Shown: positions 17,101 to 34,010 of the stretch, piece after piece | Layout of the letters: every line of letters begins with the position of its first letter | Numbering within the stretch: the first letter of the stretch is position 1 | From: Megachile rotundata | Taxonomy: Eukaryota > Arthropoda > Insecta > Hymenoptera > Megachilidae | Assembly (NCBI RefSeq): GCF_050947335.1 | Contig: NW_027473713.1 | Location: 103,255 to 167,254 of the forward strand | Direction: 5' to 3' | DNA length: 64,000 nucleotides | Notes under the pieces: model-generated | The model's input: the letters and a program-made list of their open reading frames with translations, nothing else | Database searches by the model: none | Told to the model about the DNA's origin: nothing | Position numbers and translations under genes: made by a program

Positions 17101-17619
17101 GACATTTACTGTACTTATTACTCTTACTGTTATCAATCTAACTCATATTATTAACCATATTATGCAGATATGATCGATAGAACTACAACTAGTATACTCA
17201 TTACTCTTATTATTATCAATCTAACTCATATTATTAGCCATATTATGCTTATATGATCGATAGAACGACAATTACTATACTCATTACTCTTATTATTATC
17301 AATCTAACCCATATTGTTAGCCATATTATGCTTATATGATGGATAGGACGACAATTACTATACTTATTACTCTTATTATTATCAATCTAACTCATATTAT
17401 TAGCCATATTATGCTTATATGATCGGTAGAACGATAATTACTATACCTATTACTCTTATTATTATCAATCTAACTCATATCATTAGCCATATTATGCCTA
17501 TATGATCGATCGAACGACAATGACTATACTCACTTCTCTTATTATTATCAATCTAACTCATATTATTAGCCATATTATGCTTATATGATCGATAGAACGA
17601 CAATTACTATACTTATTAC
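14143..17619 (+). repeat. Segmental duplication of satellite, pair B, copy 1
   Basis: It matches 26174-29649 at a constant offset of 12031 bp, which drops to 12030 after an inserted T near 16430. Shared private markers include ACTACAACTAGTATAC (17183 and 29213) and AATCTAACCCATATTG (17301 and 29331). In 3.48 kb I saw only three differences: the inserted T, one substitution near 14382 and one near 28421. The copies are therefore well over 99% identical by eye. Confidence 0.85.
14599..16174 (+). repeat. 19-monomer higher-order unit, 1576 bp (copy 2)
   Basis: GATGG markers at 14599 and 16175 are 1576 bp apart. The TGCTAT marker at 15115 recurs at 16692, 1577 bp later; the extra base is an inserted T near 16430 in the next copy. 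A partial third copy continues to about 17340. Confidence 0.8.
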
Positions 17620-18167
17620 ACTCACTGTTATCAATCTAACTCATATTATTAACCATATTATGCAGATATGATCGATAGAACTACAATTAGTTTACTCCTT
17701 ACTCTTATTATTATCAATCTAACTCATATTATTAGCCATATTATGCTTATATGATCGATAGAACGACAATTACTATATTCATTTCTCTTATTATTATCAA
17801 TCTAATTCATATTATTAGCCATATTATGCTTATATGATCGACAGAACGACAATTACTATACTTATTACTCTCATTATTGTCAATCTAACTCATATTATTA
17901 ACCATATTATGCAGATATGATCGATAGAACTACAATTAGTATACTCATTACTCTTATTATTATCAATCTAACTCACATCATTAGCCATATTATGCTTATA
18001 TGATTGATCGAACGACTATGACTATACGCACTTCTCTTATTATTATCAATCTTACTCATATTATTAGCCATATTATGCTTATATGATCGATCGAACGACA
18101 ATGACTATACTCACTTCTCTTATTATTATCAATCTAACTCATATTATTAGCCATATTATGCTTATGT

Positions 18168-19328
18168 GATCGATAGAAGGATAATTACTATACTTATTAC
18201 TCTTATTATTATGAATCTAACTCATATTATTAACCATATTATGCAGATATGATCGATAGCACGCCATTTACTACACTAATTACTCTTATTATTATCAATC
18301 TAACTCATATTATTAACCATATTATGCAGATATGATCGATAGAACTACAATTAGTATACTCATTACTCTTATTATTATCAATCTAACTCATATTATTAGC
18401 CATATTAAGCTTATATGATCGATAGAACGACAATTACTATATTCATTTCCCTTATTGTTATCAATCTAACTCATATTATTAGCCATATTATGCTTATATG
18501 ATCGACAGAACGACTATTACTATACTTATTACTCTCATTATTATCAGCCTAACTCATATTATTAGCCATATTATGCTTATATGATCGATAGACGACAATT
18601 ACTATACTCATTACTCTTATTATTATCAATCTAACTCATATTATTAGCCATATTATGCTTATATGATCGATAGAACGACAATTACTGTACTCATTACACT
18701 TATTATTATCAATCTAACTCATGTTATTAACCATATTATGCTAATATGATCGATAGAACGACAATTACTATACTTATTACACTCACTATTATCAATCTAA
18801 CTCATATTATTAACCATATTATGCAGATATGATCGATATAACGACAATTACTATACTTATTACACTCACTATTATCATTCTAACTCATATTATTAACCAT
18901 ATTATGCAGATATGATCGATAGCACGACATTTACTGTACTTATTACTCTTACTGTTATCAATCTAACTCATATTATTAACCATATTATGCAGATATGATC
19001 GATAGAACTACAATTAGTATACTCATTACTCTTATTATTATCAATCTAACTCATATCATTAGCCATATTTTGCTTATATGATTGATCGAACGACAATGAC
19101 TATACTCACTTCTCTTATTATTATCAATCTTACTCATATTATTAGCCATATTATGCTTATATGATCGATCGAACGACAATGACTATACTCACTTCTCTTA
19201 TTATTATCAATCTTACTCACATTATTAGACATATTATGCTTATATGATCGATCGAACGACAATGACTATACTCACTTCTCTTATTATTATCAATCTAACT
19301 CATATTATTAGCCATATTATGCTTATAT
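18168..19328 (+). repeat. 14-monomer higher-order unit, 1161 bp (copy 2)
   Basis: The same order of monomer variants as at 829-1989, offset by 17339 bp. Both copies start with the GAAGGATAATTA monomer and are followed 1161 bp later by a GATCGATAGAAAGAC monomer (1990 and 19329). Confidence 0.75.
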
Positions 19329-22090
19329 GATCGATAGAAAGACAATTACTATACTTATTACACTCACTGTTATCAATCTAACTCATATTATTAACCACAT
19401 TATGCAAATATGATCGATAGAACGACAATTACTATACTCATTTCTCTTATTATTATCAGCCTAACTCATATTATAAGCCATATTATGCTAATATGATCGA
19501 TAGAACGACAATTACTATACTTATTACACTCACTATTATCAATCTAACTCATATTATTAACCATATTATGCAGATATGATCGATAGAAAGACAATTACTA
19601 TACTCATTTCTCTTATTATTATCAATCTAACTCATATTATTAGCCATATTATGCTATATGATCGATTAGAACGACAATTACTATACTTATTACTCTCATT
19701 ATTATCAATCTAACTCATATTATTAGCCATATTATGCTTATGTGATCGATAGAAGGACAATTACTATACTTATTACTCTCATTATTATCAGCCTAACTCA
19801 TATTATTAACCATATTATGCAGATATGATCGATAGCACGCCATTTACTACACTTATTACTCTTATTATTATCAATCTAACTCAGATTATCAGCCATATTA
19901 TGCAGATATGATCGATAGAACTACAATTAGTATACTCATTACTCTTATTATTATCAATCTAACTCATATCATTAGCCATATTATGCTTATATGATCGATC
20001 GAACGACAATGACTATACTCACTTCTCTTATTATTATCAATCTAACTCATATTATTAACCATATTATACTAATATGATCGATAGAACGACAATTACTATA
20101 CCTATTACACTCACTATTATCAATCTAACTCATATTATTAACCATATTATGCGGATATGATCGATAGCATGACAATTACTACACTTATTACTCTTATTAT
20201 TATCAATCTAACTCATATTATTAACCATATTATGCAGACATGATCGATAGAACTACAAATAGTATACTCATTACTCTTATTATTATCAATCTAACTCATA
20301 TTATTAGCCATATTAAGCTTATATGATCGATAGAACGACAATTACTATATTCATTTCCCTTATTGTTATCAATCTAACTCATATTATTAGCCATATTATG
20401 CTTGTATGATCGACAGAACGACTATTACTATACTTATTACTCTCATTATTATCAGCCTAACTCATATTATTAGCCATATTATGCTTATATGATCGATAGA
20501 CGACAATTACTATACTCATTACTCTTATTATTATCAATCTAACTCATATTATTAGCCATATTATGCTTATATGATCGATAGAACGACAATTACTGTACTC
20601 ATTACACTTATTATTATCAATCTAATTCATGTTATTAACCATATTATGCTAATATGATCGATAGAACGACAATTACTATACTTATTACACTCACTATTAT
20701 CAATCTAACTCATATTATTAACCATATTATGCAGATATGATCGATATAACGACAATTACTATACTTATTACACTCACTATTATCAATCTAACTCATATTA
20801 TTAACCATATTATGCAGATATGATGGACAGCACGACATTTACTGTACTTATTACTCTTATTGTTATCAATCTAACTCATATTATTAACAATATTATGCAG
20901 ATATGATCGATAGAACTACAATTAGTATACTCCTTACTCTTATTATTATCAATCTAACTCATATTATTAGCCATATTATGCTTATATGATCGATAGAACG
21001 ACAATTACTATATTCATTTCTCTTACTATTATCAATCTAACTCATATTATTAGCCATATTATGCTTATATGATCGGTAGAACGATAATTACTATACCTAT
21101 TACTCCTATTATTATCAATCTAACTCATATCATTAGCCATATTATGCTTATATGATCGATCGAACGACAATGGCTATACTCACTTCTCTTATTATTATCA
21201 ATCTAACTCATATCATTAGCCATATTATGCTTATATGATCGATCGAACGACAATGACTATACTCACTTCTCTTATTATTATCAATCTTACTCATATTATT
21301 AGCCATATTATGCTTATATGATCGATCGAACGACAATGACTATACTTATTACACTCACTGTTATCAATGTAACTCATATTATTGACCATATTATGCAGAT
21401 ATGATCGATAGAACTACAATTAGTATACTCCTTACTCTTATTATTATCAATCTAACTCATATTATTAGCCATATTATGCTTACATGATCGATAGAACGAC
21501 AATTACTATACTTATTACACTCACTGTTATGAATCTAACTCATATTATTAACCATATTATGCAGATATGATCGATAGAACTACAATTAGTATACTCCTTA
21601 CTCTTATTATTATCAATCTAACTCATATTATTAGCCATATTATGCTTATATGATCGATAGAACGACAATTACTATATTCATTTCTCTTATTATTATCAAT
21701 CTAATTCATATTATTAGCCATATTATGCTTATATGATCGACAGAACGACAATTACTATACTTATTACTCTCATTATTATCAGCCTAACTCATATTATTAG
21801 CCATATTATGCTAATATGATCGATAGAACGACAATTACTATACTTATTACACTCACTATTATCAATCTAACTCATATTATTAACCATATTATGCAGATAT
21901 GATCGATAGCACGACATTTACTATACTTATTACTGTTATTGTTATCAATCTAACTCATATTATTAACCATATTATGCAGATATGATCGATAGAAAGACAA
22001 TTACTATACTCATTTCTCTTATTATTATCAATCTAACTCATATTATTAGCCATATTATGCTTATATGATCGATAGAACGACAATTACTAT

Positions 22091-25000
22091 ACTTATTACT
22101 CTCATTATTGTCAATCTAACTCATATTATTAGCCATATTATGCTTATGTGATCGATAGAAAGACAATTACTATACTTATTACTCTTATTATTATGAATCT
22201 AACTCATATTATTAACCATATTATGCAGATATGATCGATAGCACGACATTTACTGTACTTATTACTCTTACTGTTATCAATCTAACTCATATTATTAACC
22301 ATATTATGCACATATGATCGATAGAACGACAATTACTATACTTATTACTCTTATTATTATGAATCTAACTCATATTATTAACCATATTATGCAGATATGA
22401 TCGATAGCACGACATTTACTGTACTTATTACTCTTACTGTTATCAATCTAACTCATATTATTAACCATATTATGCAGATATGATCGATAGAACTACAATT
22501 AGTATACTCATTACTCTTATTATTATCAATCTAACTCATATCATTAGCCATATTATGCTTATATGATTGATCGAACGACAATGACTATACTCACTTCGCT
22601 TATTATTATCAATCTTACTCATATTATTAGCCATATTATGCTTATATGATCGATCGAACGACAATGACTATACTCACTTCTCTTATTATTATCAATCTTA
22701 CTCATATTATTAGCCATATTATGCTTATATGATCGATAGAACGACAATTACTATATTCATTTCTCTTATTATTATCAATCTAATTCATATTATTAGCCAT
22801 ATTATGCTTATATGATCGACAGAACGACAATTACTATACTTATTACTCTCATTATTATCAGCCTAACTCATATTATTAGCCATATTATGCTAATATGATC
22901 GATAGAACGACAATTACTATACTTATTACACTCACTATTATCAATCTAACTCATATTATTAACCATATTATGCAGATATGATCGATAGCACGACATTTAC
23001 TACACTTATTACTCTTATTATTATCAATCTAACTCAGATTATTAGCCATATTATGCTTATGTGATCGACAGAACGACAATTACTATACTTATTACGCTCA
23101 CTGTTATCAATCTAACTCATATTATTAACCATATTATGCAGATATGATCGATAGAACTACAATTAGTATACTTATTACACTCACTGTTATCAATCTAACT
23201 CATATTATTAACCATATTATGCAGATATGATCGAGAGAACTACAATTAGTTTACTCCTTACTCTTATTATTATCAATCTAACTCATATTATTAGCCATAT
23301 TATGCTTATATGATCGGTAGAACGATAATTACTATACCTATTACTCTTATTATTATCAATCTAACTCATATCATTAGCCATATTATGCCTATATGATCGA
23401 TCGAACGACAATGACTATACTCACTTCTCTTATTATTATCAATCTAACTCATATTATTAGCCATATTATGCTTATATGATCGATAGAACGACAATTACTA
23501 TACTTATTACACTCACTGTTATCAATCTAACTCATATTATTAACCATATTATGCAGATATGATCGAGAGAACTACAATTAGTTTACTCCTTACTCTTATT
23601 ATTATCAATCTAACTCATATTATTAGCCATATTATGCTTATATGATCGATAGAACGACAATTACTATATTCATTTCTCTTATTATTATCAATCTAATTCA
23701 TATTATTAGCCATATTATGCTTATATGATCGACAGAACGACAATTACTATACTTATTACTCTCATTATTGTCAATCTAACTCATATTATTAGCCATATTA
23801 TGCTTATGTGATCGATAGAACGACAATTACTATACTTATTACACTCACTATTATCAATCTAACTCATATTATTAACCATATTATGCAGATATGATCGATA
23901 GCACGACATTTACTGTACTTATTACTCTTACTGTTATCAATCTAACTCATATTATTAACCATATTATGCAGATATGATCGATAGAACTACAATTAGTATA
24001 CTCATTACTCTTATTATTATCAATCTAACTCATATCATTAGCCATATTATGCTTATATGATTGATCGAACGACTATGACTATACGCACTTCTCTTATTAT
24101 TATCAATCTTACTCATATTATTAGCCATATTATGCTTATATGATCGATCGAACGACAATGACTATACTCACTTCTCTTATTATTATCAATCTAACTCATA
24201 TTATTAGCCATATTATGCTTATGTGATCGATAGAAGGATAATTACTATACTTATTACTCTTATTATTATGAATCTAACTCATATTATTAACCATATTATG
24301 CAGATATGATCGATAGCACGCCATTTACTACACTAATTACTCTTATTATTATCAATCTAACTCATATTATTAACCATATTATGCAGATATGATCGATAGA
24401 ACTACAATTAGTATACTCATTACTCTTATTATTATCAATCTAACTCATATTATTAGCCATATTAAGCTTATATGATCGATAGAACGACAATTACTATATT
24501 CATTTCCCTTATTGTTATCAATCTAACTCATATTATTAGCCATATTATGCTTATATGATCGACAGAACGACTATTACTATACTTATTACTCTCATTATTA
24601 TCAGCCTAACTCATATTATTAGCCATATTATGCTTATATGATCGATAGACGACAATTACTATACTCATTACTCTTATTATTATCAATCTAACTCATATTA
24701 TTAGCCATATTATGCTTATATGATCGATAGAACGACAATTACTGTACTCATTACACTTATTATTATCAATCTAACTCATGTTATTAACCATATTATGCTA
24801 ATATGATCGATAGAACGACAATTACTATACTTATTACACTCACTATTATCAATCTAACTCATATTATTAACCATATTATGCAGATATGATCGATATAACG
24901 ACAATTACTATACTTATTACACTCACTATTATCAATCTAACTCATATTATTAACCATGTTATGCAGATATGATCGATAGCACGACATTTACTGTACTTAT

Positions 25001-26211
25001 TACTCTTACTGTTATCAATCTAACTCATATTATTAACCATATTATGCAGATATGATCGATAGAACTACAATTAGTATACTCATTACTCTTATTATTATCA
25101 ATCTAACTCATATCATTAGCCATATTATGCTTATATGATTGATCGAACGACAATGACTATACTCACTTCTCTTATTATTATCAATCTTACTCATATTATT
25201 AGCCATATTATGCTTATATGATCGATCGAACGACAATGACTATACTCACTTCTCTTATTATTATCAATCTTACTCATATTATTAGACATATTATGCTTAT
25301 ATGATCGATCGAACGACAATGACTATACTCACTTCTCTTATTATTATCAATCTAACTCATATTATTAGCCATATTATGCTTATGTGATCGATAGAAGGAT
25401 AATTACTATACTTATTACTCTTATTATTATGAATCTAACTCATATTATTAACCATATTATGCAGATATGATCGATAGCACGCCATTTACTACACTAATTA
25501 CTCTTATTATTATCAATCTAACTCATATTATTAACCATATTATGCAGATATGATCGATAGAACTACAATTAGTATACTCATTACTCTTATTATTATCAAT
25601 CTAACTCATATTATTAGCCATATTAAGCTTATATGATCGATAGAACGACAATTACTATATTCATTTCCCTTATTGTTATCAATCTAACTCATATTATTAG
25701 CCATATTATGCTTATATGATCGACAGAACGACTATTACTATACTTATTACTCTCATTATTATCAGCCTAACTCATATTATTAGCCATATTATGCTTATAT
25801 GATCGATAGACGACAATTACTATACTCATTACTCTTATTATTATCAATCTAACTCATATTATTAGCCATATTATGCTTATATGATCGATAGAACGACAAT
25901 TACTGTACTCATTACACTTATTATTATCAATCTAACTCATGTTATTAACCATATTATGCTAATATGATCGATAGAACGACAATTACTATACTTATTACAC
26001 TCACTATTATCAATCTAACTCATATTATTAACCATATTATGCAGATATGATCGATATAACGACAATTACTATACTTATTACACTCACTATTATCAATCTA
26101 ACTCATATTATTAACCATGTTATGCAGATATGATCGATAGCACGACATTTACTGTACTTATTACTCTTACTGTTATCAATCTAACTCATATTATTAACCA
26201 TATTATGCAGA
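22091..26211 (+). repeat. Segmental duplication of satellite, pair C, copy 1
   Basis: It matches 29641-34010 at an offset of 7550 bp in the first part (private marker CACTTCGCTT at 22593 and 30143) and 7799 bp in the second (GAAGGATA monomers at 24225 and 32024, 25386 and 33185). The 249-bp change is three monomers gained in copy 2, close to the GATCGAGAGAACTAC monomers near 23231 and 23562. Confidence 0.8.
24225..25385 (+). repeat. 14-monomer higher-order unit, 1161 bp (copy 3)
   Basis: It runs from one GAAGGATAATTA monomer (24225) to the next (25386), 1161 bp apart, with the 82-bp monomer at 24640, again 415 bp in. Here the unit is truly tandem: a second, partial copy follows from 25386 to about 26211. 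Confidence 0.8.
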
Positions 26212-29200
26212 CATGATCGATAGAACTACAATTAGTATACTCCTTACTCTTATTATTATCAATCTAACTCATATTATTAGCCATATTATGCTTATATGAT
26301 CGATAGAACGACAATTACTATATTCATTTCTCTTATTATTATCAATCTAACTCATATTATTAGCCATATTATGCTTATATGATCGGTAGAACGATAATTA
26401 CTATACCTATTACTCCTATTATTATCAATCTAACTCATATCATTAGCCATATTATGCTTATATGATCGATCGAACGACAATGGCTATACTCACTTCTCTT
26501 ATTATTATCAATCTAACTCATATTATTAGCCATATTATGCTTATATGATCGATAGAACGACAATTACTATACTTATTACACTCACTATTATCAATCTAAC
26601 TCATATTATTAACCATATTATGCAGATATGATGGATAGCACGACATTTACTGTACTTATTACTCTTATTATTATCAATCTAACTCATATTATTAACCATA
26701 TTATGCAGACATGATCGATAGAACTACAATTAGTATACTCCTTACTCTTATTATTATCAATCTAACTCATATTATTAGCCATATTATGCTTATATGATCG
26801 ATAGAACGACAATTACTATATTCATTTCTCTTATTATTATCAATCTAACTCATATTATTAGCCATATTATGCTTATATGATCGGTAGAACGATAATTACT
26901 ATACCTATTACTCCTATTATTATCAATCTAACTCATATCATTAGCCATATTATGCTTATATGATCGATCGAACGACAATGGCTATACTCACTTCTCTTAT
27001 TATTATCAATCTAACTCATATTATTAGCCATATTATGCTTATATGATCGATAGAACGACAATTACTATATTCATTTCTCTTATTATTATCAATCTAATTC
27101 ATATTATTAGCCATATTATGCTTATATGATCGACAGAACGACAATTGCTATACTTATTACTCTCATTATTATCAGCCTAACTCATATTATTAGCCATATT
27201 ATGCTAATATGATCGATAGAACGACAATTACTATACTTATTACACTCACTATTATCAATCTAATTCATATTATTAACCATATTATGCAGATATGATCGAT
27301 AGCACGACATTTACTACACTTATTACTCTTATTATTATCAATCTAACTCAGATTATTAGCCATATTATGCTTATGTGATCGACAGAACGACAATTACTAT
27401 ACTTATTACGCTCACTGTTATCAATCTAACTCATATTATTAACCATATTATGCACATATGATCGATAGAACGACAATTACTATACTTATTACTCTTATTA
27501 TTATGAATCTAACTCATATTATTAACCATATTATGCAGATATGATCGATAGCACGACATTTACTGTACTTATTACTCTTACTGTTATCAATCTAACTCAT
27601 ATTATTAACCATATTATGCAGATATGATCGATAGAACTACAATTAGTATACTCATTACTCTTATTATTATCAATCTAACTCATATCATTAGCCATATTAT
27701 GCTTATATGCTCGATCGAACGACAATGACTATACTCACTTCTCTTATTATTATCAATCTAACTCATATTATTAACCATATTATACTAATATGATCGATAG
27801 CATGACAATTACTACACTTATTACTCTTATTATTATCAATCTAACTCATATTATTAACCTTATTATGCAGATATGATCGATAGCACGACATTTACTATAC
27901 TTATTACTCTTATTATTATCAATCTAACTCATATTATTAACCATATTATGCTTATATGATCGACAGAACGACTATTACTATACTTATTACTCTCATTATT
28001 ATCAGCCTAACTCATATTATTAGCCATATTATGCTTATATGATCGATAGACGACAATTACTATACTCATTACTCTTATTATTATCAATCTAACTCATATT
28101 ATTAGCCATATTATGCTTATATGATCGATAGAACGACAATTACTATACTTATTACACTCACTATTATCAATCTAACTCATATTATTAACCATATTATGCA
28201 GATATGATGGATAGCACGACATTTACTGTACTTATTACTCTTATTATTATCAATCTAACTCATATTATTAACCATATTATGCAGACATGATCGATAGAAC
28301 TACAATTAGTATACTCCTTACTCTTATTATTATCAATCTAACTCATATTATTAGCCATATTATGCTTATATGATCGATAGAACGACAATTACTATATTCA
28401 TTTCTCTTATTATTATCAATTTAACTCATATTATTAGCCATATTATGCTTATATGATCGGTAGAACGATAATTACTATACCTATTACTCCTATTATTATC
28501 AATCTAACTCATATCATTAGCCATATTATGCTTATATGATCGATCGAACGACAATGGCTATACTCACTTCTCTTATTATTATCAATCTAACTCATATTAT
28601 TAGCCATATTATGCTTATATGATCGATAGAACGACAATTACTATATTCATTTCTCTTATTATTATCAATCTAATTCATATTATTAGCCATATTATGCTTA
28701 TATGATCGACAGAACGACAATTGCTATACTTATTACTCTCATTATTATCAGCCTAACTCATATTATTAGCCATATTATGCTAATATGATCGATAGAACGA
28801 CAATTACTATACTTATTACACTCACTATTATCAATCTAATTCATATTATTAACCATATTATGCAGATATGATCGATAGCACGACATTTACTACACTTATT
28901 ACTCTTATTATTATCAATCTAACTCAGATTATTAGCCATATTATGCTTATGTGATCGACAGAACGACAATTACTATACTTATTACGCTCACTGTTATCAA
29001 TCTAACTCATATTATTAACCATATTATGCACATATGATCGATAGAACGACAATTACTATACTTATTACTCTTATTATTATGAATCTAACTCATATTATTA
29101 ACCATATTATGCAGATATGATCGATAGCACGACATTTACTGTACTTATTACTCTTACTGTTATCAATCTAACTCATATTATTAACCATATTATGCAGATA

Positions 29201-29649
29201 TGATCGATAGAACTACAACTAGTATACTCATTACTCTTATTATTATCAATCTAACTCATATTATTAGCCATATTATGCTTATATGATCGATAGAACGACA
29301 ATTACTATACTCATTACTCTTATTATTATCAATCTAACCCATATTGTTAGCCATATTATGCTTATATGATGGATAGGACGACAATTACTATACTTATTAC
29401 TCTTATTATTATCAATCTAACTCATATTATTAGCCATATTATGCTTATATGATCGGTAGAACGATAATTACTATACCTATTACTCTTATTATTATCAATC
29501 TAACTCATATCATTAGCCATATTATGCCTATATGATCGATCGAACGACAATGACTATACTCACTTCTCTTATTATTATCAATCTAACTCATATTATTAGC
29601 CATATTATGCTTATATGATCGATAGAACGACAATTACTATACTTATTAC
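26174..29649 (+). repeat. Segmental duplication of satellite, pair B, copy 2
   Basis: Counterpart of 14143-17619. On the left it directly abuts the end of pair C copy 1 (26211), and on the right it runs into pair C copy 2 (from 29641). It is therefore wedged between the two members of another duplication. Confidence 0.85.
26630..28205 (+). repeat. 19-monomer higher-order unit, 1576 bp (copy 3)
   Basis: GATGG markers at 26630 and 28206 are 1576 bp apart, as are the TGCTAT markers at 27146 and 28722. This copy corresponds to 14599-16174 shifted by 12031 bp. Confidence 0.8.
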
Positions 29650-32600
29650 TCTCATTATTGTCAATCTAACTCATATTATTAGCCATATTATGCTTATGTG
29701 ATCGATAGAAAGACAATTACTATACTTATTACTCTTATTATTATGAATCTAACTCATATTATTAACCATATTATGCAGATATGATCGATAGCACGACATT
29801 TACTGTACTTATTACTCTTACTGTTATCAATCTAACTCATATTATTAACCATATTATGCACATATGATCGATAGAACGACAATTACTATACTTATTACTC
29901 TTATTATTATGAATCTAACTCATATTATTAACCATATTATGCAGATATGATCGATAGCACGACATTTACTGTACTTATTACTCTTACTGTTATCAATCTA
30001 ACTCATATTATTAACCATATTATGCAGATATGATCGATAGAACTACAATTAGTATACTCATTACTCTTATTATTATCAATCTAACTCATATCATTAGCCA
30101 TATTATGCTTATATGATTGATCGAACGACAATGACTATACTCACTTCGCTTATTATTATCAATCTTACTCATATTATTAGCCATATTATGCTTATATGAT
30201 CGATCGAACGACAATGACTATACTCACTTCTCTTATTATTATCAATCTTACTCATATTATTAGCCATATTATGCTTATATGATCGATAGAACGACAATTA
30301 CTATATTCATTTCTCTTATTATTATCAATCTAATTCATATTATTAGCCATATTATGCTTATATGATCGACAGAACGACAATTACTATACTTATTACTCTC
30401 ATTATTATCAGCCTAACTCATATTATTAGCCATATTATGCTAATATGATCGATAGAACGACAATTACTATACTTATTACACTCACTATTATCAATCTAAC
30501 TCATATTATTAACCATATTATGCAGATATGATCGATAGCACGACATTTACTACACTTATTACTCTTATTATTATCAATCTAACTCAGATTATTAGCCATA
30601 TTATGCTTATGTGATCGACAGAACGACAATTACTATACTTATTACGCTCACTGTTATCAATCTAACTCATATTATTAACCATATCATGCACATATGATCG
30701 ATAGAACGACAATTACTATACTTATTACTCTTATTATTATGAATCTAACTGATATTATTAACCATATTATGCAGATATGATCGATAGCACGACATTTACT
30801 GTACTTATTACTCTTACTGTTATCAATCTAACTCATATTATTAACCATATTATGCAGATATGATCGATAGAACTACAATTAGTATACTCATTACTCTTAT
30901 TATTATCAATCTAACTCATATTATTAGCCATATTATGCTTATATGATCGATAGAACGACAATTACTATACTCATTACTCTTATTATTATCAATCTAACTC
31001 ATATTGTTAGCCATATTATGCTTATATGATCGAGAGGACGACAATTACTATACTTATTACTCTTATTATTATCAATCTAACTCATATTATTAGCCATATT
31101 ATGCTTATATGATCGGTAGAACGATAATTACTATACCTATTACTCTTATTATTATCAATCTAACTCATATCATTAGCCATATTATGCCTATATGATCGAT
31201 CGAACGACAATGACTATACTCACTTCTCTTATTATTATCAATCTAACTCATATTATTAGCCATATTATGCTTATATGATCGATAGAACGACAATTACTAT
31301 ACTTATTACACTCACTGTTATCAATCTAACTCATATTATTAACCATATTATGCAGATATGATCGAGAGAACTACAATTAGTTTACTCCTTACTCTTATTA
31401 TTATCAATCTAACTCATATTATTAGCCATATTATGCTTATATGATCGATAGAACGACAATTACTATATTCATTTCTCTTATTATTATCAATCTAATTCAT
31501 ATTATTAGCCATATTATGCTTATATGATCGACAGAACGACAATTACTATACTTATTACTCTCATTATTGTCAATCTAACTCATATTATTAGCCATATTAT
31601 GCTTATGTGATCGATAGAACGACAATTACTATACTTATTACACTCACTATTATCAATCTAACTCATATTATTAACCATATTATGCAGATATGATCGATAG
31701 CACGACATTTACTGTACTTATTACTCTTACTGTTATCAATCTAACTCATATTATTAACCATATTATGCAGATATGATCGATAGAACTACAATTAGTATAC
31801 TCATTACTCTTATTATTATCAATCTAACTCATATCATTAGCCATATTATGCTTATATGATTGATCGAACGACTATGACTATACGCACTTCTCTTATTATT
31901 ATCAATCTTACTCATATTATTAGCCATATTATGCTTATATGATCGATCGAACGACAATGACTATACTCACTTCTCTTATTATTATCAATCTAACTCATAT
32001 TATTAGCCATATTATGCTTATGTGATCGATAGAAGGATAATTACTATACTTATTACTCTTATTATTATGAATCTAACTCATATTATTAACCATATTATGC
32101 AGATATGATCGATAGCACGCCATTTACTACACTAATTACTCTTATTATTATCAATCTAACTCATATTATTAACCATATTATGCAGATATGATCGATAGAA
32201 CTACAATTAGTATTCTCATTACTCTTATTATTATCAATCTAACTCATATTATTAGCCATATTAAGCTTATATGATCGATAGAACGACAATTACTATATTC
32301 ATTTCCCTTATTGTTATCAATCTAACTCATATTATTAGCCATATTATGCTTATATGATCGACAGAACGACTATTACTATACTTATTACTCTCATTATTAT
32401 CAGCCTAACTCATATTATTAGCCATATTATGCTTATATGATCGATAGACGACAATTACTATACTCATTACTCTTATTATTATCAATCTAACTCATATTAT
32501 TAGCCATATTATGCTTATATGATCGATAGAACGACAATTACTGTACTCATTACACTTATTATTATCAATCTAACTCATGTTATTAACCATATTATGCTAA

Positions 32601-34010
32601 TATGATCGATAGAACGACAATTACTATACTTATTACACTCACTATTATCAATCTAACTCATATTATTAACCATATTATGCAGATATGATCGATATAACGA
32701 CAATTACTATACTTATTACACTCACTATTATCAATCTAACTCATATTATTAACCATGTTATGCAGATATGATCGATAGCACGACATTTACTGTACTTATT
32801 ACTCTTACTGTTATCAATCTAACTCATATTATTAACCATATTATGCAGATATGATCGATAGAACTACAATTAGTATACTCATTACTCTTATTATTATCAA
32901 TCTAACTCATATCATTAGCCATATTATGCTTATATGATTGATCGAACGACAATGACTATACTCACTTCTCTTATTATTATCAATCTTACTCATATTATTA
33001 GCCATATTATGCTTATATGATCGATCGAACGACAATGACTATACTCACTTCTCTTATTATTATCAATCTTACTCATATTATTAGACATATTATGCTTATA
33101 TGATCGATCGAACGACAATGACTATACTCACTTCTCTTATTATTATCAATCTAACTCATATTATTAGCCATATTATGCTTATGTGATCGATAGAAGGATA
33201 ATTACTATACTTATTACTCTTATTATTATGAATCTAACTCATATTATTAACCATATTATGCAGATATGATCGATAGCACGCCATTTACTACACTAATTAC
33301 TCTTATTATTATCAATCTAACTCATATTATTAACCATATTATGCAGATATGATCGATAGAACTACAATTAGTATACTCATTACTCTTATTATTATCAATC
33401 TAACTCATATTATTAGCCATATTAAGCTTATATGATCGATAGAACGACAATTACTATATTCATTTCCCTTATTGTTATCAATCTAACTCATATTATTAGC
33501 CATATTATGCTTATATGATCGACAGAACGACTATTACTATACTTATTACTCTCATTATTATCAGCCTAACTCATATTATTAGCCATATTATGCTTATATG
33601 ATCGATAGACGACAATTACTATACTCATTACTCTTATTATTATCAATCTAACTCATATTATTAGCCATATTATGCTTATATGATCGATAGAACGACAATT
33701 ACTGTACTCATTACACTTATTATTATCAATCTAACTCATGTTATTAACCATATTATGCTAATATGATCGATAGAACGACAATTACTATACTTATTACACT
33801 CACTATTATCAATCTAACTCATATTATTAACCATATTATGCAGATATGATCGATATAACGACAATTACTATACTTATTACACTCACTATTATCAATCTAA
33901 CTCATATTATTAACCATGTTATGCAGATATGATCGATAGCACGACATTTACTGTACTTATTACTCTTACTGTTATCAATCTAACTCATATTATTAACCAT
34001 ATTATGCAGA
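29641..34010 (+). repeat. Segmental duplication of satellite, pair C, copy 2
   Basis: Counterpart of 22091-26211, 249 bp longer. It ends where copy 1 goes on with GCAGACATG and this copy with GCAGATATG. Confidence 0.8.
32024..33184 (+). repeat. 14-monomer higher-order unit, 1161 bp (copy 4)
   Basis: This is the counterpart of 24225-25385 at an offset of 7799 bp, with the same GAAGGATAATTA start and the same 1161-bp spacing to the next one (33185). The following interval, 33185 to 34760, is 1576 bp: the same unit plus five extra monomers. Confidence 0.8.
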
